In this document: one piece after another, positions 55,966-64,000 of the stretch
Position numbering within the stretch: position 1 is the first letter of the stretch
How the letters are laid out: the number at the start of each line of letters is the position of its first letter
From: Uloborus plumipes
Taxonomy: Eukaryota; Arthropoda; Arachnida; Araneae; Uloboridae
Length of the DNA: 64,000 nucleotides
NCBI GenBank assembly: GCA_038373865.1
Contig: JAXGGA010005513.1
Location: 1-64,000 of the forward strand
Direction: 5' to 3'
Program-made: the position numbers and the translations under genes
The notes under the pieces: generated by a model
Databases searched by the model: none
What the model saw: only the letters and a program-made list of their open reading frames with translations
What the model was told of the DNA's origin: nothing

Positions 55966-57678
55966 TCCTATACTATAATACGAGAGATGTTTGTAATGTC
56001 GAAAATCGCCCCAGAATAAATAAACTCCGGTAAACTTGGGGGTCTGGGGTTTTTGGCCACGGAGAATCGATTGGCGTCGGTTTTGAAGCGCTACGGTCAA
56101 AAAGTTCGGAGTTACAGATAGGATTCATTAAATGTTTGAGAAGATTTCTTACAACGCCATTTTCTTTATGATTTCTCTTATTGTTACCGTTTCATAGCAA
56201 CCGCGTGCTAACAATGGATTTCATATTTAATCACATCAGCTTAAATTTATGTTTTTATGGTGTTTAACAAATAATTTTTGGCAACATGTTAGAATTGTTA
56301 TTGGTTTGAAATTTAAAAGAGATCGATCAAAATAAAGTTAGAATTGGGTATGGGCAGCGGTAGAGCCGCTATATAGACAGGCCGATGCATCAAGCTTAAG
56401 TTTCACCACTTTGGATCCAACTTATTAACTTTCACTTTCATTTTTCATTGTTGAGGAATTAGGGTTACCAGAGCAAAGTTTCGGGACATTGCCAAGCTTT
56501 GTTAATTTACGTAAAAAGTTACCAAAAAGCGATAACTGGCCAGAAAAGACAATCCTCACAAACGCGCTGGATCCTAAGTGGTAATCTTGATGCGTCGGCT
56601 CGTCAAAATAGGGGCCTGAGGCCGCAGTTGTCCAATTGGTTAGTCGTCGGACTCGTAACCGGAGGGTCTCGGGTCGATCGAGCCGCCGATCAAAGATCCA
56701 CCGCCTTCATTAATGGTTGCTGGGGGACGTTAAAAATGTTCGTGGTCACAAAATCCTCCAAGTGAAACGAAACCTCTGGGGTGTGCTGGGCCAAGGGTTT
56801 ACTCGGCCCTTGGGCCTGGTTAAAAATGAACAGAGGGCTCTTCAGGGCCCCATCCCGGTTAAAAAGTGAGTTGTGGTATGTACGGGGGGGGGGGGGACCT
56901 GGAGTGTGAAGTGAAGTGAAAGTCAAAACCAACTGGAACCAAATGCGTACTGGAGAGCAGAGACTCTGCATCCATTCGCATCAAATCCTCCCGCGCCTTC
57001 GGCGCCAAATGAAATTAAATTAGGTGTGATTTTACGGTGAGCATGGATTAAATAAGGTTGTGTTTTTTAAAATAAATTACGGCTGTTTTGAATGCGTAAT
57101 TGCAACCAAAGACTCGAAAATGCTTTTCAAGTTTATCTAAATAAGTACTTCGCACTTTAGAAAAAAACACGAGTTTACAAACCTCTTTTTTTTTAACCGA
57201 GCGGGCTCGGTCCCCTGGTACACGTTAGGGATAATACGAGGAATGGTTGCCAAGTCGAAAATCGCCCCAGAATAAATTAACTCCGGTAAACTTGGGGGTC
57301 TGGAGTTTTTGGCCACGAGGAATCACGAGGTTTTGGTTTTTCTAAATAAATTTGTCAAAAATATTGAACTTCAACACACTTCAATCTTTACACTGCTCAC
57401 TTTGTACCATTTCTTTAATTGTATAGTTTTTTTTTATTATCACTTACATTTTATTTTCTATGACTTTTCAAACTTAATCTTTGTATAGAATAATTCCCTT
57501 TCCGAAACTTTGTTTAGAATAGCTTACAATGGTGCACTTTAACCGGTTATCTTTTCACCAATGGTTTCACAAATTTTCTTATGGCATATGATGTTTTGAT
57601 AAATCACAATTGAAAATTTAAATTTTCGAGTTAGCTTCGACACCTGTTTTCCTCGAGCGGAGCTCGGTCACCCGCTGG
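55966..57678 (+). mobile_element. Non-autonomous Helitron, copy 1 (1713 bp)
   Basis: It starts TCCTATACTATAATACG directly after A and ends in the hairpin CCGAGCGGAGCTCGG, a short spacer TCACCCG and CTGG, followed by T. The 5' TC, 3' hairpin with CTRR and A/T target without duplication are Helitron hallmarks. No Rep/helicase is present. The 5' first ~100 bases (GTCGAAAATCGCCCCAGAAT..) are repeated near the 3' end (57240-57340), and a related hairpin (CCGAGCGGGCTCGG) lies at 57197-57210, so the element may be a fusion of two Helitron ends. Confidence 0.92.
56621..56695 (+). other. tRNA-like segment inside Helitron 1
   Basis: GCCGCAGTTGTCCAATTGG, GTCGTCGGACTCGTAACCGG and CTCGGGTCGATCGAG follow tRNA order (D-arm/A-box, anticodon arm with CTCGTAA loop, T-arm/B-box). 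The acceptor stem does not pair, so it is a tRNA-derived (SINE-head-like) passenger. The identical segment in copy 2 is at 62951-63025. Confidence 0.5.
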
Positions 57679-57912
57679 TAAACTGTAAAACAAGCAATTT
57701 TACAGTTTCTTACTGTAAAGTTAAAATTTTTACAGTTTATTGCCGTAAAATTTGGCTGTATTATACTGCAAAACTGACAGTATAATACTGACAACAGAGG
57801 TTAAAGTTTAAAACTGTAAAATGTACAGTAAAGTTAGCAATTTTTATAGTTTATTTCTATAACATTCACTGCATTGTACAGTAAAAACAACACTCATATT
57901 TTACAGTGTGGA

Positions 57913-59689
57913 TATTATTAAGGAATTTGAAATGCATGCATTTGTGTAACACTTCTGTATTAAACGTCTTTTTAAAATACATTGCTATACCAACTTCTAC
58001 CTTTAATAAAATATCCACACAACAAATCTTCAAATACGCTTTGAACACGGACGCTTGCCTTTTGTTTTAGAGCTCTTTGAACACCCTTTCTGGAACAACT
58101 TCAAAAATTCTTCTGAGTTCATTTTCAGGACACATATTTCGTTCAGCGCACTTTTAAGTTTTTGGAATCTGTTTGAGACCAACTTTTGAGCACGGTGATG
58201 TGTCTTTTCTCTTAGAACCTTTTGCAACAGTTCTGAAATATTTGTTTGATTGTAGGTAAAGGTTAAGACTAGCGGTCACCAATCGCCATTGTAGACTAAA
58301 AATTATTTTTGGCGACTACAAAAGGTGCTGTTGGTCGCCAAACTGGTGACCATTTTTTTTTCCTGATCAAAAATACAAAATGCTGATGCATCGCTCCGGA
58401 TATCAATAGAAAATAGCTATCAACATCGTCACTGGCGGCCAATGTTATCTTAGATCGAAAACCGACCCATCTACTTTACAAAACTTTAAAATGACTAATT
58501 TCATTCTTGAAAATGCAATGAAACTTTATTGGAAAAATAGTCAAATATGATTACATTTATTATTAATAAGCAAAATAAATGAAATGCTTGTCAAACTTAA
58601 AGTATGCATGTGCTTTTTTTTTCTATTTGCATAATGTCTTAATATTTAGGTTTTAAAATGAATAATTTTATTTTTCTGAAGGAGTTTTAAATTTTTTCAT
58701 CTAAACTTTTTTCTTTTATGTACAGTAATTTAGTTAAGATATATACCAGGAATTTTTGTAACATTACTATATGCAGAATGAAATGGACTGAGATTACAGT
58801 TTTGGAACAAGGTTCAAAGTGGCTAGCAACAAAGCCAAAGTGACCATTAATTTTTTGGATTTCCTGGCCGCTGTCCACAATCAAATATTTTTAGTCTCAA
58901 GCTTTAATTATAGAAGTTCTTTTTGCTGTAAATTTGACAGCAATATCACTGAGCATTTTTCAAACACTACGGGTCACTGGGCAACCTATGTCTATATTTG
59001 TACGAAAAGAAGTAACGATTTTATCACTGTGCTACCAATCTGTTTGTTCTTAAATGTGTAAAAAAGTTTTAATTCAACAGATATCCCTTCTTTTTTTAAC
59101 GGGCATGTTCTGATCACATTGTTGTGCATATTCTGGTAAATGGAACCCTTTTTCTATTTCAAACGTGTTTTCAGTGCATGATTTGCTTTTTAATTGCAAG
59201 TTTTTGCTAACAAAACTGTGTCATTAATTAAAAATTTATAGCCTATAAAATTATTAAAAATAATATTCCAAAAAGTAACAACTTGTAAACGATTATCATT
59301 GAAAAAAAGTCGTTCAAAAAGCGTCTTTCTTTAATTTTGTCGTACTAAGCACTAAAGTCATATCTCTACGTCTTAACAAAATTAAAGTTTTGTCACTAGT
59401 TAGTTTTTCGTGAAGTATTCTACCTAAGTGAAATCTTCTATAGTCGTTGAAGAATAATAACTAATATTTTTTATAAATTCCAGTTATCATCAGTTTAGTT
59501 ACCACTTTTTAAAAAATGTGTTTATCAATATACGGAGACTTAAGATTTTAAATTTAGCAATATCTCAATTTCAGCTCGACGGCAGATGCCATCGTTGTGC
59601 TTAACATGGATAAGACACTCAATGTTTCACTCAATGACACACATTAGTTCCCGTTGCTTTTGTCGGATGTCTGTGCATCCATAAGCTCA
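57913..59689. other. Mostly unassigned; small inverted GGTCACC/GGTGACC structure near 58.27-58.36 kb
   Basis: GCGGTCACCAATCGCCA and TTGGTCGCCAAACTGGTGACC form an imperfect palindrome at 58273-58353. The frames (58030-58227 minus, 58819-59061 plus) have no recognised domain. Confidence 0.35.
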
Positions 59690-59745
59690 GAATTTTTTGC
59701 ATTTGAAAAGGCGTTCCTTGTAACGCCGAAACACGTGTCTGCGTC
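59690..59745 (+). ncRNA. Degenerate hammerhead-like motif, Penelope-type terminus
   Basis: A perfect 6-bp helix II (GGCGTT 59710-59715, AACGCC 59722-59727) is followed by GAAA (59728-59731), palindromic helix III ACACGTGT (59731-59738) and C at 59739. The 5' core is TTGAAAA, two changes from CUGANGA, so catalysis is unlikely. Upstream CATCCATAAGCTCA matches the copies at 14.3 and 37.2 kb. Confidence 0.45.
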
Positions 59746-59871
59746 TTTGTGATTGCTGAACGTTGTATTTTTCTCTACAAACTCAATGCACTCTAAAAAT
59801 AGCTACATTAGCAAGTATAGCTGCTCATTGCTTAGGTCTTAGGGTATATAGCTCAAATTTGAAAGAAATGC

Positions 59872-60278
59872 ACTGCAAAAATTAAGTTGTTGTTTTTACA
59901 GTATAATACTGAAAGTAGAGGTTTTGGTTTAAAACTAAAATCACCATAATAAACTGTAAAACTAGCAGTTTAACAGTTTATTACTGTAAAATTAGCAATG
60001 TAAAAGTTTATTACCATAAAATTAGCTGTATTGTACTGTAAGAACAACAGTGTAATACTGGCAGCAGAGGTTCCAGCTTAAAACTAAAAAAATGCATAGT
60101 AATAAACTCTAAATTAGCAACTTTATTACTGTAAACTAGCAATTTTACAATTTACTTCTGTGAAATTAGCAGTTTTGCAGTCTATTACTGTAAAATTACT
60201 GCAAAATTAGCTGTATTACATTGCAAAAAAAAAAAAAAAAATAATAATAATAATAACATTCATTTTTCACAGTGTAGC
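59872..60278 (-). repeat. CACTGTAAAA family, copy 8
   Basis: It starts CACTGCAAAAATTAAGTTG and ends ATTCATTTTTCACAGTG. An A-run followed by (ATA)n at 60225-60256 has grown inside it. Confidence 0.85.
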
Positions 60279-60354
60279 TTACAGAAGTTCTATCACGTAA
60301 TATGTGTTCAATAAAATCTAAGTATTATAGAGTAGTAGTGGAAGGAAAATATCA

Positions 60355-60549
60355 ATGAATGAAAAATATTCTTTAGCGCCGTGGGTGGTGGGGAAGCTGA
60401 CATTGCTTTGTAAGCAACGAGGGAACTTTCGTAATAAAAAGGCATTCTTTCTGTATTTGCCGAATAAAGATTTACAGATGAAGCATGCTGAACCATTTAT
60501 CCATAAAACTAGTGAATGGAGAGGACGGTATGGTAACATCTGTTGTTGA
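60355..60549 (+). other. Unassigned 64-codon open frame
   Basis: The peptide (contains APWVVGKLTLLCKQRGNF and KHAEPFIHKTSEWRGRYG) has balanced composition and sits outside known repeats. A possible splice donor (AAG-GTACAG at about 60615) lies downstream of its stop, so it does not help. No family recognised; may be chance. The rest of 60.28-61.13 kb is unassigned. Confidence 0.2.
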
Positions 60550-61132
60550 AAAGCATTATTGTCAGTATAAAAGACTTAAATAACCAGCCATTCAGGACGA
60601 GGAAGAAGAGCTTAAGGTACAGTATGGCTTTTCCTCCCCTATTTTTTTAAACTTTCGTATTTGTGAAAAGTATTTATAAATGGCAAAGTTAATTATAGTT
60701 TATTTAAAAAAAATTCTGTATTTTTATTTCATTTTTGAAAATTCTGCATTGTTTTTAATATGCTTTGCCGAATTTCCTCAAAAAAAAGGCACTTGTGCTG
60801 CCGTGCTAAGCACCAAAGTCGTATGCGTATTTTTTAACAAAATTGAGTTATCGCCACCAGGTGGCTCTTTGTGACGTATTTTACCTAAATACAAAATTTT
60901 ATGGTCATTTGAGAACGGAAAATATTTAAAAAAAAAAAAAATCTGAAAAAGTTTTATCTGCATCAAATATATGGTGGCGCAAAACTTATCTCAGTTTGAG
61001 CACGTTTGCAGATATTTATTTTAGCAAGGCAGTACGCTTAGCAAGGCAGTACGCAGAATCTTTGCGAATGGTTTATGAAATGTCTGCGGAAATACAAAGT
61101 TTGTCTATATATTTACCTGCATATTGTATATA

Positions 61133-61779
61133 CAGGGTGTCCACTCCAATCGTGGACCAATAGCTAATTCCTAAACCGTTAGAGATAAGCATAGAGTTTA
61201 TTTAGGAAAAAATCTCCAAATTACGAAAGGAATTTTGGGTCTATTCAATGTTTTTCAAAAAATCAAATTTTGAAAGAGTTACGAAATTTAAATTTTTATA
61301 CAGCCCCCCAGTCCTATCAATCATATTTGGTAAAACATTCTTGACACTGTAACGTTTAAAACTAAAAAAAAATCACTCTTCTACCACAAAAATTGACCGA
61401 GTTATGACGTTTTGAAAAATCAAAATTTTGAAGGATTTCGCATACGGTCCCTTAAGCGATCTCTCGATGACGTCATGAAATAATGCAAAATCTTGATTTT
61501 TCAAAACGTCATAACTCGGTCAATTTTTGTGGTAGAGGAGTGATTTTTTTTAGTTTTAAACGTTACAGTGTCAAGAATGTTTTACTAAATATGATTGATA
61601 GGACTGGGGGGCTGTATAAAAATTTAAATTTCGTAACTTTTTCAAAATTTGATTTTTTGAAAAACATTGAATAGACCAAAAATTCCTTTCATAATTTGGA
61701 GATTTTTTCCTAAATAAACTATATGCGTATCTCTAACGGTTTAGAAATTAGCTATTGGTCCACGATTGGAGTGGACACC

Positions 61780-61782
<3 letters not shown>
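61133..61782. mobile_element. Foldback TIR element, copy 2 (650 bp)
   Basis: Same ends as copy 1 (CAGGGTGTCCACTCC and inverse), with TA at 61131-61132 and 61783-61784. The unique centre (CGCATACGGTCCCTTAAGCG, then GATGACGTCATG) is inverted relative to copy 1. It is inserted at the edge of a TA microsatellite. Confidence 0.92.
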
Positions 61783-61833
<51 letters not shown>

Positions 61834-61834
61834 G
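61783..61834. repeat. (TA)n microsatellite
   Basis: About 25 TA units adjoining the foldback element. A few TA units also precede the element, so the site was probably a TA repeat before insertion. Confidence 0.95.
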
Positions 61835-62119
61835 GCTTGGAGTCGATTATAAAGAATCGTAATCGTTTGATATCACGATTTTGATCATGAAGAACAGAAG
61901 ATTATGACTACAATTTCAATTATAATCCTCTGCCAAAAATTGCGATTCGAGCAAAGATGAGAGTCAGTAAGCATTATAATCTATTACCATTATAACTTGC
62001 CAATTATTATTATTATTATTATTTATTCTTTGGTCACGTTACGGACCAAAAATTATTACAAATGCCTCATACTACATATAGACTTAGAGGCTTAGATAGT
62101 TTTCAAATGAAATGTAGTC

Positions 62120-62296
62120 GATTATAGTTAGTTTTAAGGCAAAAACAAGAAGTTCTGTCAAGAACTAAACGAGCCTACTTTCCCGTACATCGACATCGGC
62201 ATTCTAGCATCTGATCATTATTCTCTTGATCATCTGAGACTAAACATTATGTCAAACATAACTTTTTAGCACTTATAGCTGATTTCTAATATATAG
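62120..62296 (-). repeat. Diverged, inverted fragment of array segment b
   Basis: CAAGAAGTTCTGTCAAGAAC and ATGTCAAACATAACTTT are the reverse complement of landmarks in segment b (about 14970-15080). The Helitron abuts it. Confidence 0.5.
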
Positions 62297-64000
62297 TCTA
62301 TACTATAATACGAGAGATGTTTGTAATGTCGAAAATCGCCCCAGAATAAATAAACTCCGGTAAACTTGGGGGTCTGGGGTTTTTGGCCACGGAGAATCGA
62401 TTGGCGTCGGTTTTGAAGCGCTACGGTCAAAAAGTTCGGAGTTACAGATAGGATTCATTAAATGTTTGAGAAGATTTCTTACAACGCCATTTTCTTTATG
62501 ATTTCTCTTATTGTTACCGTTTCATAGCAACCGCGTGCTAACAATGGATTTCATATTTAATCACATCAGCTTAAATTTATGTTTTTATGGTGTTTAACAA
62601 ATAATTTTTGGCAACATGTTAGAATTGTTATTGGTTTGAAATTTAAAAGAGATCGATCAAAATAAAGTTAGAATTGGGTATGGGCAGCGGTAGAGCCGCT
62701 ATATAGACAGGCCGATGCATCAAGCTTAAGTTTCACCACTTTGGATCCAACTTATTAACTTTCACTTTCATTTTTCATTGTTGAGGAATTAGGGTTACCA
62801 GAGCAAAGTTTCGGGACATTGCCAAGCTTTGTTAATTTACGTAAAAAGTTACCAAAAAGCGATAACTGGCCAGAAAAGACAATCCTCACAAACGCGCTGG
62901 ATCCTAAGTGGTAATCTTGATGCGTCGGCTCGTCAAAATAGGGGCCTGAGGCCGCAGTTGTCCAATTGGTTAGTCGTCGGACTCGTAACCGGAGGGTCTC
63001 GGGTCGATCGAGCCGCCGATCAAAGATCCACCGCCTTCATTAATGGTTGCTGGGGGACGTTAAAAATGTTCGTGGTCACAAAATCCTCCAAGTGAAACGA
63101 AACCTCTGGGGTGTGCTGGGCCAAGGGTTTACTCGGCCCTTGGGCCTGGTTAAAAATGAACAGAGGGCTCTTCAGGGCCCCATCCCGGTTAAAAAGTGAG
63201 TTGTGGTATGTACGGGGGGGGGGGGGACCTGGAGTGTGAAGTGAAGTGAAAGTCAAAACCAACTGGAACCAAATGCGTACTGGAGAGCAGAGACTGTGCA
63301 TCCATTCGCATCAAATCCTCCCGCGCCTTCGGCGCCAAATGAAATTAAATTAGGTGTGATTTTACGGTGAGCATGGATTAAATAAGGTTGTGTTTTTTAA
63401 AATAAATTACGGCTGTTTTGAATGCGTAATTGCAACCAAAGACTCGAAAATGCTTTTCAAGTTTATCTAAATAAGTACTTCGCACTTTAGAAAAAAACAC
63501 GAGTTTACAAACCTCTTTTTTTTTAACCGAGCGGGCTCGGTCCCCTGGTACACGTTAGGGATAATACTAGGAATGGTTGCCAAGTCGAAAATCGCCCCAG
63601 AATAAATTAACTCCGGTAAACTTGGGGGTCTGGAGTTTTTGGCCACGAGGAATCACGAGGTTTTGGTTTTTCTAAATAAATTTGTCAAAAATATTGAACT
63701 TCAACACACTTCAATCTTTACACTGCTCACTTTGTACCATTTCTTTAATTGTATAGTTTTTTTTTTATTATCACTTACATTTTATTTTCTATGACTTTTC
63801 AAACTTAATCTTTGTATAGAATAATTCCCTTTCCGAAACTTTGTTTAGAATAGCTTACAATGGTGCACTTTAACCGGTTATCTTTTCACCAATGGTTTCA
63901 CAAATTTTCTTATGGCATATGATGTTTTGATAAATCACAATTGAAAATTTAAATTTTCGAGTTAGCTTCGACACCTGTTTTCCTCGAGCGGAGCTCGGTC
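62297..64000 (+). mobile_element. Non-autonomous Helitron, copy 2 (cut by window end)
   Basis: Starts TCTATACTATAATACG and is nearly identical to copy 1 to the window end, stopping about nine bases before the expected CTGG. By eye I found only four differences: one C at the 5' end, C/G at 56966/63296, G/T near 57238/63568, and one T in a homopolymer. Such identity implies very recent mobilisation, or duplication. Confidence 0.9.

Larger units (their letters stand above)
55884..57912 (-). repeat. CACTGTAAAA family, copy 7, split by Helitron 1
   Basis: 55884-55965 and 57679-57912 join to ATGCACAGTAA-TAAACTG, exactly the family consensus, once the Helitron is removed. Confidence 0.88.

Noticed and set aside
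56499..56765. 88-codon frame in the Helitrons (also 62829-63095)
   Set aside because: Runs through the tRNA-like segment and has no domain. It is identical in both copies only because the elements are nearly identical.

Overview
This window looks like a gene-poor, AT-rich stretch of an invertebrate nuclear genome. An arthropod, perhaps an arachnid, is my best guess, based on the kinds of transposable elements present; that is an inference, not something the sequence proves. I see no intact host gene, no operon-like spacing and no bacterial signals. Nearly every structure I can explain is a transposable element (TE), a TE remnant, or a duplication of TE-rich DNA. Nearly all short open frames are chance frames inside these repeats.

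Layout. 1-4.79 kb is a giant, almost spacer-less palindrome (axis near 2397) whose arms each carry a fragment of an unfamiliar gene, a piece of Tc1 transposase and a copy of a 1.6-kb TA-flanked element. 3.26-10.22 kb is a nest: a decayed Tc1-like transposase gene is split at a Tyr codon by two head-to-tail 1.6-kb elements and again by a 3.05-kb hAT element with an 8-bp target duplication. 10.5-24.6 kb is a broken tandem array of a roughly 3-kb unit. It is interrupted by small hAT-type and pogo-type elements, a 2.5-kb inverted repeat with 143-bp tandem repeats, and a 2.7-kb element with 8-bp target duplications, long repeat-bearing inverted ends and a decayed, unfamiliar transposase-like gene. 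25-32 kb holds two more 1.6-kb elements, a 923-bp hAT-type element with a second element nested in it, a SINE remnant and a CATCGG-rich element. 32.6-37 kb is mostly unassigned.

37-48.4 kb contains a direct duplication, a tRNA-derived SINE, a piggyBac-type element, a foldback element, a Penelope-like inverted terminal remnant with a nearly complete hammerhead ribozyme motif, and many copies of a self-complementary CACTGTAAAA family. 49.7-51.8 kb is a direct duplication with a strikingly conserved core. 55.9-64 kb holds two almost identical 1.7-kb non-autonomous Helitrons and a second foldback copy.

Several insertions can be read as exact events because the empty site can be inferred from the interrupted repeat or gene: Helitron between A and T of a CACTGTAAAA copy; CATCGG element at a TA of another copy; 1.6-kb elements at a TA in the Tc1 gene; hAT element by 8-bp duplication in the same gene. 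Together they give a relative chronology of TE activity. All similarity statements are by eye or from memory of protein families; no searches were run.
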